Source: an uncultured Acidimicrobiales bacterium (GTDB lineage: Bacteria; Actinomycetota; Acidimicrobiia; Acidimicrobiales; SZUA-35). From it: a stretch of DNA of 64,000 nucleotides. Every line of letters starts with the position of its first letter. Position 1 is the stretch's first letter. This document shows, one piece after another, positions 28,655 through 37,488 of this stretch. The stretch lies in the NCBI GenBank assembly GCA_937922045.1, contig CAKZXA010000010.1:113977-177976 (forward strand), read 5' to 3'. The position numbers were made by a program, and so were the translations under genes. The notes beneath the pieces are model-generated. The model was not told the origin of the DNA and did no database searches. It worked only from the letters and a program-made list of their open reading frames with translations.

Positions 28655-29665
28655 GTGAAGAGAGGTCCCATCGGTTGGATTCTGGCGGCGTGGCGCTTCG
28701 TCGTCGACGTAGCACTGCGGTGGTATCACGGTCGTGTCGGCGACCTGGCAGCCAGCGTCACCTTCTGGATCCTGATCTCCCTCCCTGCTTCTGTGCTGGC
28801 CCTCCTGGCCATGCTCGACCCGTTGGAGCGGCTGATCAGCATCCTCTTTTCGACTCAGCTCGACGAAGCTCGCCTCGAGGAAGAGGTCGTTACGTTCATA
28901 GGGCAGGTGTTCACCGACGAGTCGGGCGTGATCCGCCGCACGATTGAGTCCTTGTTCGATCAGTCGAACTCTGGACTTTTCATTATCTCGGTCGGCCTCG
29001 CCATATGGTCGATCTCCCGTGGTTTCGCCGGTCTGATACGTGCGCTTGAAGACATCTACGACATCGAGGAACGGCGAGCCTGGTATCACACCAGGGTCGT
29101 GGCTGTAGTGCTCGGCATCGGCTCCATGTTGGTGCCGATTCCTCTCATGCTGATCGACCAGCTCGTCTGGGGCAGGATCGAAGACGGCTCAGCTGAAACC
29201 GCGGTGAGAACCTTCGTGGCGGTGCTGGTGCTGATCCTGTGGGCCTCGGTGCTCTTCCACTTCGGCCCGGCCAAGCGGTATCGCTGGCGTTTCGATCTAC
29301 CCGGCGCGGTGGTAGCCGCTGTGCTGTGGTGGATGATGACGATCGGTTTCACCTGGTACGTGCGAAGGACAAGCGGTGTCACCTCGGCTGTTGGTACCGC
29401 CATCCTGGCCCTGACGTGGATATGGATGGCGGCTCAGGTTCTGCTCATCGGCGGAGCGGTCAATTTCCTCTTCGGGGAGCGTCTCGGCGTGCGGCGAGGC
29501 CGTCGCCCTTGGGCCCTCCCCGAGATGGTGCGCAACGGCACCGACGAGATCAAGAAGATTGTGGTCTCGGACCGTTCGACAACACCGGCTGAGACGGCCG
29601 AACTCCCACAAGTGCCGAACGTGCCACGGAGTTCAGACGGAGCCAGCGGCGGCTCGGCTGCCTAA
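28655..29665 (+). CDS. YihY/BrkB-family membrane protein
   Basis: 336 aa, GTG start. RFVVDVALRWYHGRVGDLAA followed by SVTFWILISLPASVLALL, then SRGFAGLIRALEDIYDIEER, RYRWRFDLPGAVVAAVLWW and TSAVGTAILALTWIWMAAQV match the YihY (formerly BrkB) family of about six-helix inner membrane proteins, once wrongly called RNase BN. The function is unsettled. The C-terminal 50 residues are polar and rich in Ser and Pro. Divergent from the hydrolase gene. Confidence 0.9.
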   Translation: MKRGPIGWILAAWRFVVDVALRWYHGRVGDLAASVTFWILISLPASVLALLAMLDPLERLISILFSTQLDEARLEEEVVTFIGQVFTDESGVIRRTIESLFDQSNSGLFIISVGLAIWSISRGFAGLIRALEDIYDIEERRAWYHTRVVAVVLGIGSMLVPIPLMLIDQLVWGRIEDGSAETAVRTFVAVLVLILWASVLFHFGPAKRYRWRFDLPGAVVAAVLWWMMTIGFTWYVRRTSGVTSAVGTAILALTWIWMAAQVLLIGGAVNFLFGERLGVRRGRRPWALPEMVRNGTDEIKKIVVSDRSTTPAETAELPQVPNVPRSSDGASGGSAA

Positions 29666-29732
29666 CCGGGGTTGGCCGTGCACCGGCCTCGGCCGAAAGG
29701 CGCACCAGACCGCTAGTCGCTAGGCTTTGGTT

Positions 29733-30974
29733 ATGGGAATGATCGAGACCTTTCGGTCGGTGGTCCGGTTCAAGCCGATCGAGTTGGATGCCACCAAGCG
29801 GCGCCTTTCAACCGCGGCTAACGTCGACGATCTTCGACGGCTGGCAAAACGACGATTGCCCGGCGGCATCTTCGACTACATCGACGGGGGCGCTGAAGAC
29901 GAGCGCACCCTGCTCGGCAACGTGAAGGGCTACGAACAACTCGCCTTTCGCCCTCGTGTGCTGCGCGATGTGTCGTCGCTCGATACCAGCATCGAGCTCT
30001 TCGGCCGCAAGCTACCGATGCCGTTCATCCTGGCTCCAACCGGGTTCACCCGCATCGCCCACTCGCAAGGTGAGCTGGCGGTGGCTAGAGCGGCCGCACG
30101 CAAGGATCTTCCCTACGGCCTATCGACGCTAGCAACCCGCTCGATCGAAGAGGTTGCCGCTGTGAGCGATGGCCCCAAGTGGTTCCAGGTCTACACCTGG
30201 AGGGATCGGTCGCTCGTAAAGGACATGCTCGACCGGTGCGCCAACTGCGGGTATGAGGCGATCATGCTCACGGTTGACACCGCAGTGTTGGGTCGCCGGG
30301 AGCGCGATGTGCGCCGGGGCTACACGCTGCCGCCCAAGATCGGCCTCGACACTATTGTCGATGGCATTCTTCACCCGGCATGGACGTTGGACTTTCTCCG
30401 CAACGATCCCATCACCTTCGCCAACGTGGTCGGCCGCAAGGATGATGTCGACGGTTCGAGCGCCGTGGAACTTGCTGAACTGGCCAACAACCAGTTCGAC
30501 CAGGCCCTGTCCTGGTCGGAGATCGAGTGGCTACGTTCGGTCTGGAATGGTCCGATCATGCTCAAAGGCATTCAAACGGTAGAAGACGCTCGCCTGTCTG
30601 TTGAGCATGGCGTCGATGGCGTGATCCTGTCCAACCACGGTGGTCGTCAGCTCGACGGCGCACCGTCGATCATTGAACTGGTGGAGCCCGTGGCGCAGGC
30701 CATCGGAGGCCAGTCGGTGATTATCGCCGATGGCGGTGTGCGGCGGGGCAGCGACATTTTCAAGGCGATTGCGATGGGAGCCGACGCCGTCATGGCCGGC
30801 CGAGCGTACCTTTATGCCCTCGGTGCTGCTGGAGAAGCCGGGGTCGATCATATGCTCGACTTCATGGCCACCGGTTTGGAACGAACGATGGCGCTCACCG
30901 GGTGCCAGTCTGTGGCGGATATCAACCGCGATCTGGTTACCTGGCGCCGCGAGCCCAGCGATTCGATCTCCTGA
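29733..30974 (+). CDS. FMN-dependent alpha-hydroxy-acid oxidase/dehydrogenase (LldD/glycolate-oxidase family)
   Basis: 413 aa TIM-barrel flavoenzyme. Seen: DYIDGGAEDERTL, PFILAPTGFTRIAH, FQVYTWRDR, MLTVDTAVLGRRERDVRRG, the Lys in IMLKGIQTVEDA, the catalytic His-Gly-Gly-Arg in LSNHGGRQLDGAPS, and the FMN phosphate site IIADGGVRRGSDIFKAIAMG. It oxidises a 2-hydroxy acid such as lactate or mandelate; which one is not readable. ATG at 29733 is used instead of TTG 29727. Same strand as engB, 42 nt apart. Confidence 0.92.
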   Translation: MGMIETFRSVVRFKPIELDATKRRLSTAANVDDLRRLAKRRLPGGIFDYIDGGAEDERTLLGNVKGYEQLAFRPRVLRDVSSLDTSIELFGRKLPMPFILAPTGFTRIAHSQGELAVARAAARKDLPYGLSTLATRSIEEVAAVSDGPKWFQVYTWRDRSLVKDMLDRCANCGYEAIMLTVDTAVLGRRERDVRRGYTLPPKIGLDTIVDGILHPAWTLDFLRNDPITFANVVGRKDDVDGSSAVELAELANNQFDQALSWSEIEWLRSVWNGPIMLKGIQTVEDARLSVEHGVDGVILSNHGGRQLDGAPSIIELVEPVAQAIGGQSVIIADGGVRRGSDIFKAIAMGADAVMAGRAYLYALGAAGEAGVDHMLDFMATGLERTMALTGCQSVADINRDLVTWRREPSDSIS

Positions 30975-31016
30975 ATTCCGGCTTCCCGAATCAATACCGA
31001 CCCCAGGACCCCGTAA

Positions 31017-31625
31017 ATGTCAGCACCCATCCAACTTGAGTTTGTCCTGTCCGGCGACCACGTTGATCGCCTTCCCGCCAGCGCGGCCGAAGTTGCGATC
31101 GTCGGACGATCCAACGTGGGCAAGTCGTCGCTGGTGAATGCCGTGTCCAGCAGAAAGAAGCTGGCGCACACGTCGAACACACCGGGACGAACGCGGCTGC
31201 TCAACCTGTTCCGCCTGGCCGACGGCAAGGACCGGTCTGACGGCAAGCTGTCCGCCACCGTGATGGACCTCCCCGGCTACGGCTACGCCGCCACCTCCAA
31301 AGCGATGCGAGCCGACTGGCAGGTGATGATCGAGAACTACTTGCTGGAACGGGAAAACCTGACAATGATCATCGTGTTGGTCGACGGCGAGATTGGTCCA
31401 ACCAAGCTCGATCGCCAAATGCTCGACTGGCTTCGCTCAAATACGTTGCCCCACACGATCGTCGCCACCAAGGCTGACAAGGTGAAATCGTCGAAGAAGG
31501 TACGCCGCCGGAAAGACCTGGCTGCAGGATGCGATCTCGACGTAGGAGACGTTGTGTGGGTTAGCGCTCACAAGGGCGATGGCGTCGACAAACTCAGAGG
31601 TCTCATCCGAGCCTGGATCTCCTGA
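31017..31625 (+). CDS. engB: EngB/YihA ribosome-biogenesis GTPase
   Basis: 202 aa. P-loop in VGRSNVGKSSLVNAV (about residues 27-41), the switch I region NTPGRTRLLN, G3 in MDLPGYGYA, G4 as TKADK and G5 in VSAHKGDG. The order and R-S-N-V-G-K-S-S signature identify EngB, needed for 50S assembly in many bacteria. ATG start with AGGA upstream. The stop codon is followed at once by a hairpin. Confidence 0.96.
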   Translation: MSAPIQLEFVLSGDHVDRLPASAAEVAIVGRSNVGKSSLVNAVSSRKKLAHTSNTPGRTRLLNLFRLADGKDRSDGKLSATVMDLPGYGYAATSKAMRADWQVMIENYLLERENLTMIIVLVDGEIGPTKLDRQMLDWLRSNTLPHTIVATKADKVKSSKKVRRRKDLAAGCDLDVGDVVWVSAHKGDGVDKLRGLIRAWIS

Positions 31626-31648
31626 ATCATCAGCCCTTTGCTGATGAT
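31626..31648 (+). terminator. Hairpin directly after engB
   Basis: ATCATCAG-CCCTTTG-CTGATGAT forms a perfect 8-bp stem starting at the base after the engB stop codon. No U-tract follows, so it is a possible terminator or a 3'-end stabiliser. Confidence 0.45.
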
Positions 31649-31707
31649 GGCTGGTCGAGGGCTTCGAGGGGCTAAGATGCGAGGGCGACAGAAGCCCAGG
31701 AGCAGAC

Positions 31708-32478
31708 ATGAGCTACGACTTTGCGGTCTGGGAAGGACCACCACCCCTTTCCAACGTGCATGGAGCCTCAGAGTTTGAGCGGCGCCGGATGGCAGCCAGC
31801 AGTCCCATCGAGGACGCGCTCCCGTGTGGTTCGATACGAAACCTGGTCACAAGCCTGCTGTCTGTCTACCCAGATCGCGATGCTCCCGGGGTGGTCGATT
31901 CCCCTTGGGTGGACGCGCCGCTGATCAACAATGCGATCGGAACCATGGCGTACCTTCGAGTGGTCGAAAGCCATGCCGACGCTGTTCGCAAGCTGATCGA
32001 TGACGAGTCCGCCCGCCTAGGGCTGGTCGCCTATGACCCACAGGCCGCTCACCTGGTTCCTTCAGCAACCACCGTGGTACGAGCATCCGAGTTCGAACTG
32101 CCGGATACCGACGACCTCTGTGTCCATCTCCAGGCGGTGATGGGTGAAGCTTTGGGTGCCGCAACGCCGATGGTCGGTGTGCTCGAAGAGCGAGCTACCG
32201 GCTACTACGTGCAGTGGATGGCTGATCGCGGCGCCATCGTTCTGGAAGCTCAGGGCGAGGACGTTCTAGCTGCCGGTCTCCGAACCCAGCCCGAGGGACA
32301 ATCGGTGCTGCACTCGTTGGGATTCGACCAGGCCAGGCCGAATTGGCGATGTCTGCTGGAAAACGGCTCAAGCTATCTCGACCACGCAGCGCGCACGCTG
32401 GCCCATGTCCTCACCGAGGTTCGCAGGATTCCACCTGGAGCCAAGATGAGGATCGAGACGTTCCCGATCCCCATCTAG
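31708..32478 (+). CDS. Hypothetical two-domain protein with MSYDFAVW-type N terminus
   Basis: 256 aa, ATG preceded by AGGAG. The N-terminal half (MSYDFAVWEGPPP ... SPWVDAPLI ... GLVAYDPQ) matches a pattern I have seen in uncharacterised actinobacterial proteins: M-S-Y-D-L/F-A-V-W-E-G, then S-P-W and Y-D-P-Q. The C-terminal half (residues about 135-256) is a second alpha/beta domain ending NGSSYLDHAARTLAHVLTEV. No signal, no membrane segment, no catalytic motif. Ends 17 nt from the convergent coxL stop. Confidence 0.65.
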   Translation: MSYDFAVWEGPPPLSNVHGASEFERRRMAASSPIEDALPCGSIRNLVTSLLSVYPDRDAPGVVDSPWVDAPLINNAIGTMAYLRVVESHADAVRKLIDDESARLGLVAYDPQAAHLVPSATTVVRASEFELPDTDDLCVHLQAVMGEALGAATPMVGVLEERATGYYVQWMADRGAIVLEAQGEDVLAAGLRTQPEGQSVLHSLGFDQARPNWRCLLENGSSYLDHAARTLAHVLTEVRRIPPGAKMRIETFPIPI

Positions 32479-32494
32479 CTGACGTCGTTGTGGC

Positions 32495-34786
32495 CTAACC
32501 GGCCGCTTGGATTGCTTCCCACACGGTCTGTGAGGTCAGCGGCATATCGATGTGCTTGATTCCGAGATGGGACACGGCATCGATAACGGCGTTGTGAATA
32601 GCTGGCGTTGAACCGATCGTGCCCGACTCGCCGATGCCCTTAGCTCCCAACGGGTTGCGAGGGCTTGGTGTCTCGGTGTTCGATGTTTCAAAGGAGCACA
32701 GCTCGGCGGCCGAAGGGATGGCGTAGTTCATCAGATTGCTCGTGGTGGGATTGCCGTCATCATCGTAGGCAACGACCTCGTAGAGGGCCTGGGCCGCTCC
32801 CTGGGCGATGCCTCCATGCTGCTGGCCGGTAACGAGCATCGGGTTCAGAATCTTGCCACAGTCGTCGACGGCCACATGGCGGAGCATCTCGACTCGCCCG
32901 GTTTCGGTGTCGACCTCGACCAACGAAATGTGAGCGCCGAAGGGGAAGGTGGCATCGGTGCCGTCGAAGTCGAGCTCGTGGGCAAGACCGGCTTCCATGC
33001 CGTCGGGACGCTTGGTGTCGTCGTTGGCGGCACCGGCCAGGTCGGCCCAGCTGACCGCTGAGCTTGGAACGCCGGTGACCTGCAGGCCACCATCGCCGAC
33101 CACAATGTCGTCGGCATTGGCTTCGAGCATGTGGGCGGCGAGAGATTTGGCCTTGTCGAGGACCGTGCCGCTGGCGACGTGTACCGCTGAGCCCGCTGTT
33201 TGCAGTGAGCGTGAGCCCATCGTGCCTGCGCCTCGCGGAATTTCGTCGCTGTCGGATTGAAGAATCGTGATCTGGTCCATGGGAACGCCGAGCATGTCGG
33301 AGATGATCATGGAGAAGGCGGTGACATGGCCCTGGCCGTGGGCACTGGTGCCGACCCTGGCGGTGACCGAGCCGTCCTCGTTGATCTCAACCGCTCCGTA
33401 CTCGACGTGCAGCCCCGCTGGGGCTGTCACCTCGACGTAGGCGGAAACACCGATGCCGAGCTGCTTAGGATCGCCTGAGGCGCGTCGCTCGGCTTGCTGG
33501 GCGAGAAGCGACTCATAGTCGGCGGCAGCGATCACGGCGTCGAGCGACTTTTCGTATTCACCGTTGTCGTAGTTGGCGCCACCATGGGTGGTGATCGGGA
33601 AGGCCTCGGGAGGGATGAAGTTTTTGCGGCGAATCTCGGCCGGATCGAGGCCAAGCTCGTCGGCTGCCATGTCCATGATTCGTTCGAGCATCTGGGTCGC
33701 TTCCGGGCGACCAGCGCCACGGTAGGCCGCGGTGAACGTGGTGTTGGTGGCGGCCGAACGGGCGTGGAAGCGGAGCTTTGGAATGTTGTAGACACCCTGG
33801 ATCATTGTCTGGGTGAAGACGGTCAAGAAGCCGCCGATCGCTGGATAGGAACCGGCATCGGCCACGATGTCGACATCGAGCCCGGTGATGGTGCCATCGG
33901 CGGTCGTGCCGAGCTTGGCGTAGAGGACCATGGCTCGTCCGTGAGCCATCGAGACCATGTTCTCCGAACGTATCTCGGTCCACTTCACCGGTTGACCGAG
34001 CAGGGAAGCTGCCTTGGCCACGATCATGAACTCGACGTAGGGTCCGGCCTTCGGCCCAAACCCACCACCGACCGCAGGTGCGGCCACGCGGGTTTTGTCG
34101 GGGTCGAAGCCGCACATCCCATCGATCGCTTCTTTCACGGCAATCGGGTTCTGGCTTGGAATCCAGACCGTCATCTGATCGCCATCGGGGATGGCTAGGC
34201 AACCGTTGGTCTCCATCGGAACGCCAGCGAGTCGTTGGCTAACGATGCGTCCCTCGGTTACATGCTCGGCGCCTTCGAGTGGATCGTCGTCGCCGCCGAC
34301 GGCGGTCTCGAAGATCATGTTGGAGCCAAAGTCTTCGAACAGGAGAGGAGCACCGGGCTCGAGCGCTTTCTCCATATCGACAATGACGGGGAGCTGCTCG
34401 TACTCGACGACGACCGCCTCGGCCGCATCGGCTGCGATCTCACGCGTTTCGGCGATGACGGCGGCGACGATGTCGCCGACGAACCTCACCTTGCCCCGCG
34501 CCAGCGGAGGCCGATTGAGCTTGACGTCGAACATGGGAAAGCCCTGGAAATCAGGAAGTTCGATGTTCTCGTGGGTGTAGACAGCGATTACACCAGCGGC
34601 TGCAACCGCTTCGGCGGTATCGATTGAGGTGATCGTGGCGTGGGCGAACGGCGATCTGACGAACATGACATGACCAACACCCTCCACATCCACATCGTCG
34701 TAGAACTGGTCCTGGCCAGCCAGTAGTGACGGGTCCTCTCGCCGCAGCACTGCATTGCCGAGAATCGATCCCTGAACGTCTGCCAT
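32495..34786 (-). CDS. Molybdopterin-binding large subunit of a CoxL-like (form II) dehydrogenase
   Basis: 763 aa xanthine-oxidase-family molybdenum hydroxylase large subunit. Starts with the LRREDPSLLAGQDQFYDDV block, PFAHATI, later FGPKAGPYVEF, the active-site motif TAAYRGAGRPEA (about residue 360) and C-terminal LGAKGIGESGTIGSTPA, whose Glu is the catalytic base. True form I CO dehydrogenases have A-Y-x-C-S-F-R; A-Y-R-G-A-G-R marks form II, whose substrate is unproven. No FAD (CoxM) or 2Fe-2S (CoxS) subunit gene is adjacent within this window. ATG with GGGAG upstream. Confidence 0.9.
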   Translation of the reverse strand: MADVQGSILGNAVLRREDPSLLAGQDQFYDDVDVEGVGHVMFVRSPFAHATITSIDTAEAVAAAGVIAVYTHENIELPDFQGFPMFDVKLNRPPLARGKVRFVGDIVAAVIAETREIAADAAEAVVVEYEQLPVIVDMEKALEPGAPLLFEDFGSNMIFETAVGGDDDPLEGAEHVTEGRIVSQRLAGVPMETNGCLAIPDGDQMTVWIPSQNPIAVKEAIDGMCGFDPDKTRVAAPAVGGGFGPKAGPYVEFMIVAKAASLLGQPVKWTEIRSENMVSMAHGRAMVLYAKLGTTADGTITGLDVDIVADAGSYPAIGGFLTVFTQTMIQGVYNIPKLRFHARSAATNTTFTAAYRGAGRPEATQMLERIMDMAADELGLDPAEIRRKNFIPPEAFPITTHGGANYDNGEYEKSLDAVIAAADYESLLAQQAERRASGDPKQLGIGVSAYVEVTAPAGLHVEYGAVEINEDGSVTARVGTSAHGQGHVTAFSMIISDMLGVPMDQITILQSDSDEIPRGAGTMGSRSLQTAGSAVHVASGTVLDKAKSLAAHMLEANADDIVVGDGGLQVTGVPSSAVSWADLAGAANDDTKRPDGMEAGLAHELDFDGTDATFPFGAHISLVEVDTETGRVEMLRHVAVDDCGKILNPMLVTGQQHGGIAQGAAQALYEVVAYDDDGNPTTSNLMNYAIPSAAELCSFETSNTETPSPRNPLGAKGIGESGTIGSTPAIHNAVIDAVSHLGIKHIDMPLTSQTVWEAIQAAG

Positions 34787-34947
34787 GAAGATTGCTCCCT
34801 AGGTCGCTCTGAAAGATGGGCGCACGTGTTCACGGCCCATCGGACGTTGACCAGTATTGCCGCGAATTGGGCGCGGTGCGAACTTCTCTGCATCAGATGT
34901 CCTTGGAGCGGTACGGATTTGCACCGGGCCGTTGTGGGGGGGGCCGG

Positions 34948-37389
34948 TCACCCTTCCAACGCCAGCTCCAGTACTTCGTCTATGTCAGCGACGAGGTGGA
35001 TGGTGATGGCGGCGAGGATGTCGTCGGGGACATCGTCAAGATCGCGTCCATTGTCGGCCGGGAGCAAGACGGTTGTGATGCCGGCCCGATGGGCGGCCAA
35101 CACCTTCTGTTTGACGCCGCCGATGGGGAGAACCCGACCGCTCAGCGAAACCTCGCCGGTCATGGCCACATCGGATCGAACCCGACGTCCGGTGAGCAGG
35201 CTGGTGAGAGCGGTGGTCATGGTGACCCCGGCGCTCGGCCCGTCCTTGGGGACCGCACCGGCCGGAAAGTGCACATGGATGCGCTTGTCGGCTGGAAATT
35301 CGGTACGGCCGGCGACAAGCGATCGCACGATCGTGGCCGACTCCTTCATGACGTCGCCAAGCTGTCCGGTCAGAATGGGCTCTGCCGCGCTGCCGGATGG
35401 GGCATCGACGAGAGCGGTCTCCACGAACAGCACATCGCCGCCGGCACCGGTTACGGCCAGACCGGTTGCGATGCCAGGGCGATCGATCCGATCAACGACC
35501 TGTTCACGCGGTATCGGCTTGCCTAAAAGTTCGCCCAAGTCGCCGATGGTGATGGTGGTCGGTGGTTTCAGTTCGCCGATGGCGATCGAGGTAGCCGTCT
35601 TGCGGATCACCTTGTCGACCTGGCGCTCGAGCCGACGCACCCCAGCTTCGCGGGTGTAGTCGGCGGCGATGGTGGTAAGAACGTCGTCGTCGATACGGAT
35701 GTCGCCAGGAGTCAGGCCGTTGTTGACGACGAGGCGTTCCAGCAGGTGATCACGGGCGATCGTCGTCTTCTCGGCCACGGCGTAGCCCTCGATGCCGATG
35801 ATCTCCATACGGTCGAGCAGAGGGCCGGGGATGGTGTCGAGAACATTGGCGGTGGCAATGAAGACGACATCGGAGAGGTCGAGCTCGAATTCCAGGTAGT
35901 GATCTCGGAAGGAATGGTTCTGGGCCGGGTCGAGCACCTCGAGCAGAGCTGCCGAAGGGTCACCCTGCCATCCGCCACTGATCTTGTCGACCTCGTCGAG
36001 CAGGATGACCGGATTCATGGTGCCCGCCTCCTTGAGGGCGGCCACCAGGCGGCCGGGTCGAGCGCCGACATAGGTGCGCCGGTGGCCTCGTATCTCGGCC
36101 TCGTCTCGGATGCCGCCAAGGGCCAGCCGCACGAAGGACCGACCGAGGGCGTCGGCCACGGATTCGCCAAGGGAGGTCTTGCCAACTCCCGGCGGACCGA
36201 CCAGGGCCAAGATGGCCCCGGTGCGGCAACGACGGCGAGACGAGTTGTTGGCCTCGTCTTCGTTTTCGCTGCCACCCGGCTCGTTGGATTCTGCTGCCTT
36301 CTCCGCTCGGAGCTTACGAACCGCCAAGTGCTCGATCAGCCGATCCTTTACCTCGTCGAGACCGGTGTGATCGGCATCGAGGATGGAACGGGCCGCGTCG
36401 AGGTCGAGCTGTTCGGTCGAACGCTCAGCCCAGGGAAGGTCGAACACGGTTTCGAGCCAGGTGCGTATCCAGCTCGATTCCATCGATTCGCCACCCGATC
36501 GCTCCAAGCGGTCGAGCTCCTTGCCAACGGATGTGGCGACCTTCTCGGTGATGTGGCCGCCTTCGGACAGCTCGGCCAATTTGGCTCGGTACTGGCCGAT
36601 GTCATCCGAGGACCCCTCGGAGCCGTCGACCTCGGCCAATTCGGACTGGATGGCGGCTAGCTGGCGTCGCAGGATGGCTTGCCGCTGGGTCTTGTCGAGG
36701 TCGTCGGTTACGTCCTTTTGGATCTTCTGTGTGATCTCGATCTCGCTCAAGGCGGTCTTGGCCCATTCCGTTGCCAGCCGCAGCCGTTCCTTCACGTCGA
36801 TGGTCTCCAGCAGCTCGATGCGCTGATCGAGCGAAAGGTCAGGCCAGTAGGCGATTGAGTCGGCCAGGGTTTCGGGTTCATCGGCTGGTGGGAGCAGGGC
36901 GGTCATGCGACGCCCGCCAACCTTGTTGATGAGCGTCACGGCCACTGCTCGGTAGGCCACGGCGAGATCATGGGTTTCGGCGTCGGGCTCGGGGGAGGGG
37001 GTTGGGTTTGCTTCGACCCAGAGTCCGTCGGTTTGGCCGACGACTCCGTTGCCGACCCGAGCCCGACGCTCGGCTCGCAGGGTTACGGAGGGGGATCCGT
37101 CCCGGTTTGTGCTGCGATCTTCGACTGTGGCTACGACGCCTACTGACGCGAACCGACCCTCGGTCCTGGGGACGAGCAGAATGCGAACCGGTTCGGCGCC
37201 TTCGCCGTTGTTCTCACTGTTGTTCTCCCTGTTGTTCTCACTGTTGTTCTCACTGCTGTTCTCACTGTTGAGGAGGCGGAGAAGCTGCTTGGCCTCGTCG
37301 GAGGCAAGGGTGACGGTGACGACCATGTCAGGGAAGACGACACCGTCGGTTGTGGGGAGTACGGGAAGGTGCAGATCTGTTGTAGGCAT
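34948..37389 (-). CDS. lon: Lon ATP-dependent protease with low-complexity insert
   Basis: 813 aa. N-terminal substrate domain, AAA+ module with Walker A GPPGVGKTSLGE (about residue 396), Walker B VILLDEVDKI, then the protease domain with catalytic Ser in KDGPSAGVTMTTAL (about 717) and Lys in IGGVKQKVLAA (about 760). ATG at 37389 (MPTTDLHLPVLPT) is chosen over 37428, as Lon starts near this point. Residues about 41-62 are an N/E/S-rich insert made of 4-residue units encoded by a 12-bp tandem repeat, lying in the N-terminal domain between the second strand and V-R-I-L-L-V-P. A few additional linker residues near SNEPGGSENEDEANNSS are also disordered. Divergent from the 162-aa gene. Confidence 0.95.
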   Translation of the reverse strand: MPTTDLHLPVLPTTDGVVFPDMVVTVTLASDEAKQLLRLLNSENSSENNSENNRENNSENNGEGAEPVRILLVPRTEGRFASVGVVATVEDRSTNRDGSPSVTLRAERRARVGNGVVGQTDGLWVEANPTPSPEPDAETHDLAVAYRAVAVTLINKVGGRRMTALLPPADEPETLADSIAYWPDLSLDQRIELLETIDVKERLRLATEWAKTALSEIEITQKIQKDVTDDLDKTQRQAILRRQLAAIQSELAEVDGSEGSSDDIGQYRAKLAELSEGGHITEKVATSVGKELDRLERSGGESMESSWIRTWLETVFDLPWAERSTEQLDLDAARSILDADHTGLDEVKDRLIEHLAVRKLRAEKAAESNEPGGSENEDEANNSSRRRCRTGAILALVGPPGVGKTSLGESVADALGRSFVRLALGGIRDEAEIRGHRRTYVGARPGRLVAALKEAGTMNPVILLDEVDKISGGWQGDPSAALLEVLDPAQNHSFRDHYLEFELDLSDVVFIATANVLDTIPGPLLDRMEIIGIEGYAVAEKTTIARDHLLERLVVNNGLTPGDIRIDDDVLTTIAADYTREAGVRRLERQVDKVIRKTATSIAIGELKPPTTITIGDLGELLGKPIPREQVVDRIDRPGIATGLAVTGAGGDVLFVETALVDAPSGSAAEPILTGQLGDVMKESATIVRSLVAGRTEFPADKRIHVHFPAGAVPKDGPSAGVTMTTALTSLLTGRRVRSDVAMTGEVSLSGRVLPIGGVKQKVLAAHRAGITTVLLPADNGRDLDDVPDDILAAITIHLVADIDEVLELALEG
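37207..37266. repeat. Five 12-bp tandem repeats within lon
   Basis: GTTGTTCTCACT is present in five head-to-tail copies, two of them with a single base change (CCCT in copy 2, GCTG in copy 5). On the minus strand they encode S-E-N-N units of Lon. The array is in frame, so slippage would alter length without a frameshift. Confidence 0.95.
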
Positions 37390-37450
37390 GCGGGTCTTTC
37401 TGGCTGGCCAACCAATGCGGCCGTCCAATGCTACGGGTGAAGTAAGTTAG

Positions 37451-37462
37451 ATTACATGTAAT
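37451..37462. promoter_or_regulatory. Perfect 12-bp palindrome in the lon divergent promoter region
   Basis: ATTACATGTAAT is self-complementary and AT-rich against a GC-rich background; a partial second copy, ACATGTAA, lies at 37472-37479, 20 nt downstream. They are between lon and the 162-aa gene, so an operator governing one or both is plausible. Part of the second copy lies just ahead of the ribosome binding site AAAGGAG. Confidence 0.6.
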
Positions 37463-37488
37463 ATAGAAAGCACATGTAAAGGAGCCTC

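Noticed and set aside
32495-34786. Calling the molybdenum hydroxylase a CO dehydrogenase
   Set aside because: The active-site motif is A-Y-R-G-A-G-R (form II), not A-Y-x-C-S-F-R, so CO oxidation cannot be claimed.
35746-36660. Plus-strand 304-codon frame opposite lon
   Set aside because: Shadow of the conserved AAA+ and substrate domains of Lon; low-complexity composition and no independent features.
37207-37266. Short regular repeats considered as a CRISPR or intergenic satellite
   Set aside because: Units are 12 bp with no spacers and encode an in-frame peptide repeat in Lon. The same holds for 10601-10636 in the multicopper oxidase.
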